Shown piece by piece: positions 50,401 to 63,178 of a stretch of DNA of 64,000 nt. The DNA is from Magicicada septendecula. Taxonomy: Eukaryota > Arthropoda > Insecta > Hemiptera > Cicadidae. The DNA lies in the NCBI GenBank assembly GCA_034769895.1, contig CM068373.1, forward strand, positions 201,728,134 through 201,792,133. Direction: 5' to 3'. The stretch's first letter is position 1. Each line of letters starts with the position of its first letter. The position numbers and the translations under genes were made by a program. The notes under the pieces were generated by a model. The model searched no databases, was not told the origin of the DNA, and saw nothing but the letters and a program-made list of their open reading frames with translations.

Positions 50401-51612
50401 TTATATCATCTCGACCGAACGGAAAAACAACGCGTTCTTCTTGTGATTGCGTAAGTACGTTAAAACATGCGCTAAACTGATTTTCATACGTCCATTACGC
50501 ACGAGACTCATACCGATGTAATATCTCATGAGCGTGTGTTGTTTCATGTCCAACGCTCTTACGGTCTTGACGGAATTCATGTCTTTGAACATGACGCTGC
50601 GTATAACGTTGGCACGATACTCGTGCATTTCCGCGACTATGACGTTATCGTTTACGGGTAGATGCTCGCACATGTGTTTAGCTTTGAGTTCTATGATCGG
50701 ACGATGACTTCTCGACTCCATATGCAGGTGTATAAGATACGAGTTCAACAACCAAAACTCGTCTGCCATAGCACCTGTACATCGTTGCCACTGTTCGTAT
50801 AAACGTCGATCTTTCACTGTGTACCCTTTTTCATGTGAATACTGCAGACCGAAGTATTCACAATACTTGCGGAGTGTAGGCAATGATTCCTTCAGAAAGG
50901 CTACTGAAAACAATCCCTGCGCCTTGTTGTTCACCAATGTGAACTGTTTCCCTCTCGCAAGTGTCGGTAACGAAGATGGCGGGCAGCGCACGTCAAAACT
51001 TACGTTGTAGCTAGGATCCACTGCGCACTTTGGTGCTATCATAATCGCGCTTCTGTATATTTCAATCGCTGTACGTATCGGAACAGTGCGCTCTGTAATG
51101 ACAATGCAACACAAAGCGTGTGGGATTGAACTTCCGTAGGCGAGCATGTCTGTGTACACAGTCGCATAGTTCATTTGTCCGTGTGAATCATGTAAACCGT
51201 GAACACGTTGAACGGCATGATACAGTTCAGGAATCGGTCGGAAACGTGAAATAAAATTCCACGCGTGACGTACTGTACACTTGAACATATTCTTTTCATA
51301 AACCACGAGTTCAATCGGTACATTGTTTCGATCACACTCTTCGATAAAATGAAGCCATCGTGATTTGTTGTGTATACGATCAGAGATTATCATCAACAGC
51401 ACGATCGGCGGCAGATAACCGCTACGTTTCTTTATGTGACGCCAACAACGTCCGTGATATTTGTCAACACCAAACTTATAACGTGTACAGTAGTTACCAC
51501 AAAACCGTTTTTTCTTCACAAAATACATAGAACACAAGTTGGAACGTATCGTGCTTCGTAACGGTTTTGTTAGTGTGAAATGTTTCCCATCAACGTATCG
51601 ATAAACATCCAT
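50401..51612 (-). CDS. 403-aa possible glycosyltransferase, copy 2
   Basis: Identical to the product of 20059-21270. Confidence 0.6.
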   Translation of the reverse strand: MDVYRYVDGKHFTLTKPLRSTIRSNLCSMYFVKKKRFCGNYCTRYKFGVDKYHGRCWRHIKKRSGYLPPIVLLMIISDRIHNKSRWLHFIEECDRNNVPIELVVYEKNMFKCTVRHAWNFISRFRPIPELYHAVQRVHGLHDSHGQMNYATVYTDMLAYGSSIPHALCCIVITERTVPIRTAIEIYRSAIMIAPKCAVDPSYNVSFDVRCPPSSLPTLARGKQFTLVNNKAQGLFSVAFLKESLPTLRKYCEYFGLQYSHEKGYTVKDRRLYEQWQRCTGAMADEFWLLNSYLIHLHMESRSHRPIIELKAKHMCEHLPVNDNVIVAEMHEYRANVIRSVMFKDMNSVKTVRALDMKQHTLMRYYIGMSLVRNGRMKISLAHVLTYLRNHKKNALFFRSVEMI

Positions 51613-51901
51613 TGTGTCATCGATCTGTGATGCAAGTGATACAGCTTCGAAATTGTCATGATATTTAATAGGTATAATTTTTATGAAATCTTTTGTTTTA
51701 TTTTTTTATCATTGGCGCCATCAGTCAGACATTGAATTGTGTACACACATTTAGTAGTAGTACTAGTAATAGTAATATATATAGTACTATTAGTACTAGT
51801 ATAGTACTAACACAGAGTACTACTAGTACTACCCAAACGGGTATGTTTGTACATGAGTTTATGTTGGCTCTGAAAAGAGCCGTTTTTGCGTGCGTCGACT
51901 T
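51613..51901. promoter_or_regulatory. Palindrome-rich spacer, copy 2
   Basis: The AGTACT/ACTAGT cluster recurs unchanged at about 51752-51833. Confidence 0.4.
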
Positions 51902-52177
51902 CTACAAGTGTTCACGAACGAAACTACATGTAGGCATTGACGCCTTATGGACTTGGACAGGATCATCACCCGCCATCCAATCCATAATTCGTATTTTACA
52001 ATTGCAGCATCTTACAACATCATCATCGCCTTCATAAATAAACCCGGCTTTGGCTAGGTCAAAAAATCTCACGTTCGTATTCGGAAATTTACGTACGTAA
52101 AATTTAATGTTACCTCGACGATGGATGTTATAAAAGCTTTTTAATCGGCTTGCAAAAGAATATGTGTGCACGTCCAT
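51902..52177 (-). CDS. BIR-only protein, copy 2
   Basis: Identical 91-residue product with the C, C, H, C zinc ligands. Confidence 0.85.
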   Translation of the reverse strand: MDVHTYSFASRLKSFYNIHRRGNIKFYVRKFPNTNVRFFDLAKAGFIYEGDDDVVRCCNCKIRIMDWMAGDDPVQVHKASMPTCSFVREHL

Positions 52178-52499
52178 ATCTGAAGCAAGAATGTTGGTTT
52201 GTTGCGCTGCATTTCACTTCCTCAGTGGTAGCTGCGCGCGCAATCGTAGTGGGGATTGCTGTCGTCAATTGGTCGGTATGAAATAAAGCACAGTAGTGGG
52301 AACAAATAGCTGCGCACGCACTCATCATAGATAGTATAAGTGGAGCGGTGATCGCTGCCTGCGTTCACCTTCGAGTCTCGTGCAGGCTAACTTTCACGCA
52401 CTGCTTATAAAATGTTACTTATTTTCTAACTTTGTATCAGTATTCTAATGTTCTTCAAGTGAGCAAGTAATTGATTTTGCTTTTATCGTTATTCTAACA
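52178..52499. promoter_or_regulatory. Divergent promoter region, copy 2
   Basis: TATAAG element at 52335-52340 in the same relation to the polymerase start as in copy 1. Confidence 0.45.
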
Positions 52500-55400
52500 A
52501 TGCAGACGTTTTCTGTTGATCGTAAACATTCGTTGCGTGGCTCGTTGGTGTCGTACGTTTACACACCTCTTGTAGAGGAAGAAGAAGAATGTGTCAACGA
52601 TGTCATTACCTTTTTCGATGAAATTCACGATATGTTACGTACGGACATTCTAAACGAACTGACACGTTTGCTTACTATAAAGTGGCATATAGCGCTAAAA
52701 GCGAGATTTGTCAAGTACATTGTAAATGCCGACACGAACGAGGACGAAGAAGTGACGAGTGAAGGCTATTTTCATGGACGATGTCATACGACATTGATCG
52801 CTGATCAGAACGTATTGCCTGAACGTTTAGAAGCTTCGTACGAAAAAATCATCGAATCGATTTATAAATTCACTCGTGAGGGTAGCGGTTGGGCGTTGGA
52901 TCATATAATCTCGTTAGAACTCGTTCTCTCACGATACCAACCGCTGGCCGCCTCCAGTTTCATCCGTACACCTCCTGAATTGTCTTGTACTAAATCCATC
53001 ATCAATGTAAACAATACAGGCGATCAAATGTGTTTTATATGGTCAGTGTTGGCCGCACTGTTTCCACAACACAGAGACAGCGAGCGTGTATCCAAATACA
53101 AATCACATATTCACAGTATCACCACTTCTGGTATAACTTATCCCACCCGCCTATGCGATATTGTGAAGTTCGACCGAGACAATTCTGACATTTCTATAAA
53201 TGTTTTTGGTTACGAAGAAAATGAAATTTACCCGCTAAGAATAACTCCTTTCAGTGACAGACAACACCATTTTAATCTATTACTTCTCACCACCGCTGAC
53301 CGAAAACATTACTGTTTAATAAAAAATATTAGCCGCTTACTATCTTCACTAACCAAACACAACGGACGTTCTTTCTACTGCAACTACTGTCTGCATAGAT
53401 TCTGTGAAGAACGACTCCTTAGTGAACATGTCCCTCGTTGTTCACCGTATGGTGAACAAAGAATTCGTTTACCAACGAAAGAGAAGGAGAAGGTTATGTA
53501 CTTCAAAAATTACACGTACTGTCATAAAGTCCCTTTCGCTATATATGCAGACTTTGAATCGTTCATTGTACCTTGCCATCGTTGCGATGCTCCTCCACAC
53601 ACATCGTCCACCACAACAGAGTCGTTACATCTTCCTTCAGGTTTTTCCTACCTCATAGTCGACCACGAGGGTAACATTTTCAAACCACAGGTCGTTTATC
53701 GTGGTGTGAACGTGATAGAAACCTTTTTAGATAGACTAATCGATGAAGAGCATGAACTGTACAGGATCATGCGTACCAATATCCCTATGACTATGAGTGA
53801 TCGTGACGTATTATCTTTCACGAATGCTGTCGTATGCCATCTCTGCGAAAAACCGCTGACTGATGACGACAAGGTGCGCAACCATTGTCATCTGACTAGA
53901 CGATACCTTGGCGCAGCTCACAACGTATGTAACCTCAACTCCAAGTCCGCCCAACATATTCCTGTCTTTTTCCATAACTTACGAGGTTACGACACACATC
54001 ACTTGATACAAGGGTTGGGTAAATACAATGATGAAACTCTCACTTGTATCGCTACCACTAGTGAACGCTTCGTATCAGTCACGTTGGGTGCCCTACGTTT
54101 CGTAGACACGTTACAATTTTTGAACACGTCCTTGAATACACTTGTTGGAAACTTGCGCGCGAGCGGTGCGGATTTCGCTTTAACAAAGCAATGTTTCGAA
54201 GAACACTTCGAGCTACTCTTACGTAAGGGGGTGTACCCTTACGATTACATGACAGGTAGCGAGAAGTTCGACGAAACATGTCTGCCCGCACGCGAACACT
54301 TTTTCAATAGGCTGAGTGAATCACCCGTGTTGGACGAAGATTACGCACATGCACAGAATGTGTGGCAGACTTTCAGAATCCGCACGCTGGGTGATTATCA
54401 CGATCTTTATCTTAAAACAGATGTACTGCTGCTGGCTGACGTCTTCGAGGCGTTTCGTGAGATGGCCATACGGTACTACCAGATTGATCCGGCTCATCTT
54501 TACTCGCTTCCCGGCGTTGCTTGGCACGCGATGTTAAAGATGACCGGTGTGCGACTGGAACTGTTGACGGATATAGATCAGCATCTTTTTATTGAATCAG
54601 CCGTTCGCGGTGGGGTTAGCATGGTACCCAACCGCTATGCCAAGGCCAACAACCCGCTAATCGCTGATCAGTATGATGCTTCAAAGCCGACCTCTTTCAT
54701 ATTGTACACCGACTGCAACAACCTTTACGGTGCAGCCATGTCACAGCCACTCCCTTACGGTGACTTTAGATGGCTCGATCGTAACGAGATCGACTCACTG
54801 GACGTACGTACTCTGAGTGATGACAGTGACATGGGCTACATACTTGAGGTCGACCTACACTATCCATCCGAACTTCATGATCTTCACTCAGATTATCCAC
54901 TAGCACCTGTGCGTTCCTGCGTCAATCCTGACATACTTTCACCGTACTCTCGACGACTTCACACACGACTACACTATACAAAAGGGTATAACGGATCAGA
55001 AACGCCCTCATCGTCCGTCCCCAAGTTGCTAACGACTTTGGACGATAAGCAAAAATACGTTCTTCATTTTCGAAATTTAAAGTTGTATCTGAACCTTGGT
55101 CTAAAATTGAAAGCGATCCATAGGGTGTTGAGTTTTAAACAGAAAGCGTGGATGAAACCGTTTATCGATTTCAACACACAAAAGAGAGCAGCAGCCACCA
55201 ACAGTTTTGAAAAAGATTTTTTCAAACTGATGGTCAACGCTGTCTATGGTAAATCGCTGGAGAACGTAAGGAAACGAATAGACTTCCAACTAGTCTCTAC
55301 CAAAGGGCGGCTGCAGAAACTTGTTTCCAATCCACGACTAAAGCGTATGATCCGCTACACCGACGACTTGGTCGGATTGGCTTTACGAAACAGAACTATA

Positions 55401-56059
55401 TACCTTTCCCGTCCAGTGTATGTTGGTTTCACAGTACTTGATGTCAGTAAATTGATAATGTACGATTTTCATTATCGGTACGCTGTCAGCAAGTACGGAC
55501 AACGATTAACATTATTAATGACCGATACCGACAGTTTACTTTACAGCATACAGACTGACGATGTGTACTTGGATATGAAAGAGGATCTCCACCTTTTCGA
55601 CACGTCGGACTATCCCTCAGATCATCCTTGTCATTGCGACGACAACAAAAAGTCGTGGGGAAGTTCAAGGATGAAACTAATGGGAAACCCATCAGGGAAT
55701 TCGTCGGACTCAGAGCTAAATGTTACTCGCTCCTGTTGTCCGACTGTACCGACAAAAAGGTGGCGAAAGGTGTTCCAAGAACGGCAATTAAAAAAAGGTT
55801 ACGTCATCAGTTATACAGCGAGTGTCTTTTCGATAGTCGTACAGTTTTCACCTCTGCCGAGTGTATACGAAGCGATCGTCATAAGCTGTACACGCAACGT
55901 GTAACAAAACTTTCCCTGTCTCCTTATGACGATAAGAGGTACGTACTGGACGATGGTGTAACTACACTCGCGTACGGACACTACAGAGTGTGTAAACGTG
56001 CGTTAACCAATGACGATACCAGTCCTAACATGAAGAGACTAAGATACACAGAGCAGTAA
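52500..56059 (+). CDS. Protein-primed DNA polymerase region, copy 2
   Basis: Same product and same overall state as the region 22158-25717, so the break in the gene predates the duplication. All exonuclease and polymerase motifs listed for copy 1 are present. Confidence 0.93.
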
Positions 56060-56316
56060 CTCATGGTAATAATAAACTTGTATTGCAAATATAAAATTTA
56101 TTTATTTACTTTCATTTAATTTTCAATTGGTAGGAGAGGTGAGGTAGACGATTAGACATTAATGGTTAATATTTATAACAGGATGTAATCGACTCCCACT
56201 GAGACCTTCCCACACTATGCACATGTGCAGTTAATTTTATTCGCTGACTAGCCATATGTTATCGCAGCGTGTGAACTTTGTGATGGCGAGGGGCTTTGTT
56301 ACGTACAGGATGCAAG

Positions 56317-56458
<142 letters not shown>

Positions 56459-56530
56459 TGAACACTTTGAGGGTAAGGGGACTTTGTCTATAGCAGACTC
56501 CTACCAAGCATATACGTATATATAAGCATT

Positions 56531-56592
56531 TCGTCATAATAAGTATTATCACATTCATTATAATTTTTCAATTTGCATGTAAGTACTTACTA
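56531..56592 (+). promoter_or_regulatory. TATA box, 5' exon and donor of RING gene, copy 2
   Basis: Same TATATATAAG (about 56517-56526), start region and donor order as copy 1; only the surrounding microsatellites changed. Confidence 0.5.
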
Positions 56593-56614
56593 TATTTTTA
56601 CGTTAATATTTGAC

Positions 56615-56617
<3 letters not shown>

Positions 56618-56666
<49 letters not shown>
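56618..56666. repeat. (CA)n microsatellite, ~49 bp, copy 2
   Basis: 14 bp longer than its counterpart in the first intron of copy 1. Confidence 0.95.
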
Positions 56667-56667
<1 letters not shown>

Positions 56668-56718
56668 TATTATGTTAGCAAATTACTATACAACATTTTT
56701 CTTGTTACGTTTTACAGA

Positions 56719-57025
56719 ATGAGTGGAAGCGATAATAGATTATATAAAAGAGTCTGTGAGGAGCAGCGACGAGTTCGAAGGTAAATTACAACATTTTTTT
56801 TATTTAACGAGTACAAACAGAATACAACATTCGACTGACTTACTGTTTATTTTTTATAGTTCCCAAAGGTTACGTCAGGCCTTATTGGGACCTTCATCAG
56901 TATCACAACAAAACTCGAGTCGGTAAGACCATTTTTATTAACAATCACTTGTACTATTGCGTTTACGTTCGGTATTCAAATGTATTTTTTTTTTTCAGTG
57001 ATGCTACCGGTTCAGCTGCTGCTAC

Positions 57026-57112
<87 letters not shown>

Positions 57113-58043
57113 ATCTCAGGAAGCCGGCACGAGTCGGTACGTTTTTTTCATTAACGTTCACTTGTACTATTGCGTTTACATCTGGTATTAAAAGTGTACT
57201 TTTTTTCAGCAATGATGAGATGATGGTTTATGATGACGATGATAGTGACAGTGATACGTTACTGCTTGACGAAAGAACTAATAATGATGATGATGAAAAT
57301 AATGTTGATGAGCATCAACAACAACAACAACAACAATTACCTACCATCACATTTAATATGTAAGTCTTCTTCTTATGTCTACATACTTTCATGTTTTTTT
57401 TTACATGATTTTTATATTTTTTCTTTTCACCAGTGATATTCGTCCACAAGCACGACAAATAACGATCACACCGCCACAATCACCACCACCACAATCGCCA
57501 CCACCACCGCCACAACCACAGGAACAGCCGCAACCACGTCCGCAATGGATAAGTACAGCACGACAACCAGAATCGCAATCCCCACAGCCTCAACAGCAGC
57601 CACAACCTCGGCAGCCTCAGCAGCCTCAACCACAACCTCAGCAACAGCATATGCGGCACGATCCACGATTACAGTCCCCTCCAGAAGACGCGCCATGCGT
57701 GTTTTATGATATTATCGACACGGTGGAACCAAGGATGCATAGCGAAGTCGCCACGATGAGACTACTTCTCAGAAGTAGATTTCCAACGTGGCGATGGAGC
57801 CGTGGAGATCTCTGCCCCATTCAGGGTATGTTAGGGCACACATCTTGTAGTGTGTGCCAAGAAAATTATACTGAGGGGCAGAGACTCCTCGTCTTAATGT
57901 GTGGGCATACTTACCACTATCTTTGCATCATTAATTGGTTTCAAACCGTGGCACTGGAGGGGTCGCCGCCAGGATGTCCGCAATGTCGGGTGTATGCATT
58001 CAGCAGGCCAATACACCCATTTTATGCACGCATGCATTTTTGA
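56719..58043 (+). CDS. Spliced RING-H2 gene, copy 2
   Basis: Exons 56719-56780, 56860-56922, 56999-57136, 57210-57359 and 57434-58043 with the same splice sites. The alanine tract is 13 codons shorter, giving about 340 residues, while the RING-H2 end is identical. Confidence 0.8.
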
Positions 58044-58661
58044 GGTATGTAACAGTACACATTATTCTAATCCATCCTACGCCTATCAATTATACATCAC
58101 TAATATTGTTTTTGTTTCTGTTACATATGGTCGTGCACATTAAACATGAACAACATGATGTTTTTTTTCATATAATGTTTTATTTTCTGTATATTGTATC
58201 CGTATTTTTTTTTTTTTTTTTTACTATTGTAATATACAAAGTGATGTTTTTTTGATATAATGTTTTATTTTTTGTATATATATTATAACCGTTTTTTTGT
58301 CTGTATATATATTGTATATAAAATGTAATATAAACTGAACTTTTTATTTTTTTTTCATTAAATTATATTATTTATATGTATATTTATAATGTTTTTTTTC
58401 TGTATATATATATTGTATTTGTAATTTTTTTTCTGTATATATATTGTATATAAATATGTAAATTTTTTGAATTTGCTTAGTTATTTCTTTTCTTTTCAAC
58501 TATCCTTTTTCCTTCTATCATGCATGTTTTATAAGTGAAGTGTCAATCAAAACAATTACACCACAATAGCCAGTCAACAAGAGTTTCACATCGATGCTGT
58601 GCACATTTTTTGTATTTTTACAATATATACTTACCACAAAAGCACACATTCAAATTTACAG
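58044..58661. other. T-rich spacer, copy 2
   Basis: Equivalent to 27669-28287, one base shorter in a T-run. No gene seen. Confidence 0.6.
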
Positions 58662-59417
58662 TTCATGAGTTGGCAACAATGGTGGCAGTGTAAACATATA
58701 CAAAACCTGTACACTATAACACATGCACGAGCCGACAACGTGGCCGGCACAAGTTGACAACGTCGACGGACAATGGTGGCAGTGTAAACATATACAAAAC
58801 CCGTACACTATAACACATGCACGAGCCGACAACGTGGCCGGCACAAGTTGACAACGTCGACGCTTTTCCAACATGGCCGCCCTTCCGGAAAAACAAAACA
58901 TATACCCAAACCATACACTATAACACACCACGATCCGGTAACGTGGCCCAACCTTAACCAGCACACACGCACAATCCGACAACATCACAGCTTTCCCAAC
59001 ATGGCCACCACACACGGCGGAGGCGTGGCCGCCGTTCGCCCTTCGCCTTCGTCGTTGACGTCGTCATCGTCGCTGGGCGGCGGCCTGGTCGTGGCTTGAT
59101 CGTCGCCCGTCGTGGTGGGGTCGTCGTCCATTTTGTCGGCGAACGGCGGCCACGCCTCCGCCAATCAACGCACACGTAACCACGCAAAATGGACGACGAC
59201 GACAACATGGCCGAACGCCGACAACATGGCCGACAACTTCGGTACGCCCATCGAGGTCACGTGGGACACACCACTACCCCCCCGGTCCATCATAACCTCT
59301 GCACATGACGACACGCTGCGCCGGAAGTCTACCCCCACCACATGGATTTTTGAATTTCGCGCCAAAAGGGGGGCTGTGACGTCACTTCCGCGTTAGAACT
59401 CTCATTCTTACCCTACT
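58662..59417. repeat. Polinton right TIR, copy 2
   Basis: Same length as 28288-29043, with one base difference noted. Regulatory motifs and interlocked inverted repeats are kept. It has no left partner in this copy. Confidence 0.95.
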
Positions 59418-59423
59418 AATTAA
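59418..59423. repeat. AATTAA beside Polinton copy 2
   Basis: Right-hand half of the target duplication, carried along by the segment duplication; the left half is absent. Confidence 0.9.
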
Positions 59424-60776
59424 CATGGGAGGATTGCGTTAGTGTTTGTACAGACGGAGCCGCTTCTATGACAGGCCGAGTGAAAGGATTCGTGGGTAAA
59501 GTACGCGAAGTAGACCCTAACTTACGAACCGACCATTATCTCATTCACCGCGAAGCCATTGTTGCTAAGTCTTTGCCATCTCCTCTGAAAATTGTGATGG
59601 AAGAAGTAGTAAAAGTCGTGAACTTCATCAAATCGCGGCCCCTAAATATGCGGCTTTTTAACGTTTTGTGTCAAGAAATGGGATCAGAGCACACTACACT
59701 TCTGCTACATACAGAAGTACGATGGTTATCTCGAGGTAAAGTGTTAACGCGAATGTTTGAACTTAAAGAGGAGGTACTTGCATTTTTGACTATTGAGGGG
59801 CATCAGTATGAGGATTTATTTGCAGATGATGAATGGGTATATAAGTTGGGATATCTTTCCGATATTTTTGTACACTTGAATGAACTAAACAGAAAAATGC
59901 AAGGTAGAAACGAAAATATTCTGACTAGTATGGATAAGATTCAAGGATTTATTAATAAGTTAAATTTGTGGATACAGACAATTGAAAATGGATCGTGTGA
60001 GATGTTCCCAACTGTATGGCCCGTTGCTGACGATAATAAGGTGTTGATGGACTTAATTAAAGAACATTTAGTACTCTTGCAACAGAATTTCAAAAAATAT
60101 TTTGGAGAGAGTGTTGAAGATTTTGACTGGGTTCGCGATCCATTCATTATGTATTCGAAATATCTTCCGAATAGTTTAGGCTTACAAGAGGAACTGGCAG
60201 ATTTCAAAGCAGACAGAACATTGAAATTAAAATTTTTCAAAGTGCCTTTGGAAACATTTTGGTTGTCAATAAGCAATGAATACTCGGCTATCTCCGAGAT
60301 GGCAGTTAATGTGTTATTACCATTTTCAACTACATATTTGTGTGAACTGGGCTTCTCGACATTGACTGAAATTAAAACATCAAAGAGAGAGAGACTCAAA
60401 TCCATCGATGAAAAAATGAGGCTTGCTTTGTCAACGATTCCGCCACGAATCAGCCGTCTGTGTGCAGCTAACCAGGCTCAAGTATCACATTGAAGGTATG
60501 AGTAGAGTTATTTACTTTAAAATTAGTATTTTCTACAGTGAATTAAAGTTAATAAATTGTTAATAAAAGCATGAGTCTATTCCTGTTTTATAATAATAAT
60601 AATAATAATAACAATAATGATATTAATAATAATAAAAATTGATTACATAACGACGTAATATTTCATAATTATATTAAGATTCATATGATTTTGAGGGGAC
60701 AGACATTTTGGTGTGCCGTGTTGAGTCTAGGCCCATCTGGGGTGTGCCGTGAGTAAAAAAAGTTTGCGGAACACTG
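59424..60776 (+). mobile_element. hAT right half, copy 2
   Basis: Right part of the hAT element only. The C-terminal transposase frame (Met at 59468, stop at 60491-60493) is identical to copy 1 in protein, and the terminus TTGCGGAACACTG ends at 60776, followed by GTCTAGAC. Confidence 0.93.
59468..60493 (+). pseudogene. hAT transposase C-terminal half, copy 2
   Basis: Same 341 residues as 29094-30119, including the CTDGA-adjacent start and dimerisation block. The N-terminal half does not occur near this copy. Confidence 0.93.
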
Positions 60777-60784
60777 GTCTAGAC

Positions 60785-61299
60785 TATGTTCATCGCTAGT
60801 CCTATCTTCAGCTTACAAGTATTGGTCAATTTTTATTCTCTTGGTGATTTGGTTATCTTATACATTTATTCTTATTTTGATAATTTCCCTGTTCTCCTGT
60901 AGTAATACATTTTTCCTTCTCATTATACGTATCCTGATTCTTGTGACAATTCTCCTTTGCTCTTTCATTTACCTCGAAGTTGTTGATTTAATCCTTGAAA
61001 TATTATAATTCCCTAACATCTATAGCAGGTTCGGAGTCAGAGGGGCTCTCATCGGCATCCATTCTCCGCCGTTCCTTAACTATACACTCACAGATCAGAG
61101 GAATCTTCATCTCTGTCTGAGACAATAAAAAGCTGTACGTAACAACAGTTGCACTATCACAACACATAAGACATAATATATTATTTATACTTCATTATAA
61201 GACATTATATTCATTAGAATACTCGAGGGATTAGAGGTTCCATTACATAAATTCCATTACTGTATCACTTCTGACGCTTTATCAATTTATTTAACATAT
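60785..61299. other. Unassigned spacer, copy 2
   Basis: Same as 30411-30925; nothing recognised. Confidence 0.6.
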
Positions 61300-61862
61300 T
61301 GTTACGACGGTCTACTCGATCGTCGTAGGTACAGTGGAAACAAAATAAGTACAAGACAACAATTAAGTCACTAATCACACCTTTAATTGTTACAGTAAAA
61401 CAGTTCGTAATTAACAACACAGTGTCTACAACAAATCAAATGAAAATTGTTCACACACAATAAAATGTCCACTAATATTAAAACTCAATTGTATTAGAAT
61501 TATACCGTCCGAATATAAAACGCAACACTTCAATAATAAGTACTTGAACGTACACAGTAATAACTCGAACCGCTCTGTAAATATATCGCACTAATACTCT
61601 CGAACCGCACAGTCAAAAATTCGCATCATACTAAACTGAACATCGTTTGAGTACAGATATTTATAGCCAGTCGAATATCTAGACGATTCCTAATTGCGTC
61701 GTAGCGTGCGTATGAACTACGTAATTATCTGCGGCCTTGACATAGTCCGCATGGCTGGCGGCATTGAGAAGTTTCTGGTGTACAAGCACGTACACCACAT
61801 GCGTACACTCTGGATCTCTCTGGAACATTTGATAAACACGTAGATTGTTCTGTGACGTAACA
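61300..61862 (-). repeat. Gypsy LTR, copy 2
   Basis: 563 bp with TGTTACG/CGTAACA ends; it is the duplicate of 30926-31488 and not the partner LTR of the same insertion. Confidence 0.75.
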
Positions 61863-61873
61863 CTTCCTCCTCC

Positions 61874-63169
61874 TTAAGCCTGTTCGTCCCGAACTGGCAA
61901 ACCCTCTCTAAAGTTGTACTTAGCCAGGCGATCTAGGTGGACGATCTTGAACTTTCGCTGTCCTTCCTGTTGAATCCGATAAACAACATCGTTAATTCTT
62001 TTTTTCACAGTGTAGGGGCCTTCCCAGTTAGACTGAAGCTTAGGTGAGCGAATACGACGGCGCTTTGGATTGAACAACCAGACCTGATCTCCTTCTTGGA
62101 AACCCACACTATTGCTGTGAATGTCATACCGAGTTTTCATTTTATCACTGGCAATCTTCAGCCGTCCTCTTACCAAGCGATTCATTTCTCGCAGTTGGTT
62201 TTCTAATTGTGAGGAATAGTTCTTTGGCTCTTGGGACTGAGTCTCAAATGATCCAAACATCAAGTCCCCAGGAAGACGAATCTCCTGCCCAAACACCAAT
62301 TTTGCTGGAGTCATGCCGGTTGTGTCATGTACTGATGACCTATACGCCATAAGGAATAGTGGTATACGTTGGTCCCAGTCTGTTTGGTTCTCGTCAACAA
62401 CTTTCGAAAGATGCTGCTCTAGTGTCCTGTTGAATCTCTCAACCATCCCGTCCGACTGTGGATGCAGAGGCGTTGTCCTGGTCTTTCGAATTCCGAGTAG
62501 ACGGCATAATACTTTAAACACTCCTGATTCGAAATTTCTCCCTTGATCTGTATGGATTTCCATAGGGGCTCCATAACGGCAACAGAAGTTGTGAACTAAC
62601 TGCTTTGCCACAGTGGTAACCTCCTGATTTGGAATTGCATAGGCTTCCACCCACTTAGTAAAGTAGTCACCTACAACCATGATGTACCGGTTTCCATCGT
62701 CAGAAACTGGGAATGGTCCAGCAATGTCTATGGCAATTCTCTCAAAAGGTTGTCCAACGTTATACTGTCTCACTTTTCCCCTGCTTCTGGTTTGTGGGCC
62801 CTTGTTTGCAGCACATATTTCACACGTCCGAACCCATTCCTCTACGTCGTGGCGAAGATGAAGCCAATAGAATCGCTTCCGTATTTTGTCAAGGGTTTTG
62901 TTAACACCAAGATGGCCTCCAGATGTTCCATCATGCATCTCCTTCAAAACAGACTGCACTTTACTTCGGGGAACTATCAACTGCATGACCACGTCTCGTC
63001 CACCTGCATTTTCCCAAGCCCTTTTCAGCAATCCGTTTTCTAAGGTGAGAGATTCCCATTGTGCCCAATAGCCCTTCAGCACTTCAGAACCATGGCAGAT
63101 ATCTTGCCCATCTGGGCGGCGACCTTCCCCTTTTGCTGTCAAGATCGGTCCAATGTCTTCATCAGCCAT
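61874..63169 (-). CDS. Gypsy integrase region, copy 2
   Basis: 431 codons, one amino-acid difference from the first copy; zinc-binding and catalytic blocks kept. Confidence 0.93.
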   Translation of the reverse strand: MADEDIGPILTAKGEGRRPDGQDICHGSEVLKGYWAQWESLTLENGLLKRAWENAGGRDVVMQLIVPRSKVQSVLKEMHDGTSGGHLGVNKTLDKIRKRFYWLHLRHDVEEWVRTCEICAANKGPQTRSRGKVRQYNVGQPFERIAIDIAGPFPVSDDGNRYIMVVGDYFTKWVEAYAIPNQEVTTVAKQLVHNFCCRYGAPMEIHTDQGRNFESGVFKVLCRLLGIRKTRTTPLHPQSDGMVERFNRTLEQHLSKVVDENQTDWDQRIPLFLMAYRSSVHDTTGMTPAKLVFGQEIRLPGDLMFGSFETQSQEPKNYSSQLENQLREMNRLVRGRLKIASDKMKTRYDIHSNSVGFQEGDQVWLFNPKRRRIRSPKLQSNWEGPYTVKKRINDVVYRIQQEGQRKFKIVHLDRLAKYNFREGLPVRDEQA

Positions 63170-63178
63170 CTGTTCTTG

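Noticed and set aside
61300-61862. Second LTR copy considered as the partner LTR of the Gypsy at 30.9 kb
   Set aside because: It carries the same flanks and orientation as the first and belongs to the large duplicated block, so it cannot be used to date the insertion.
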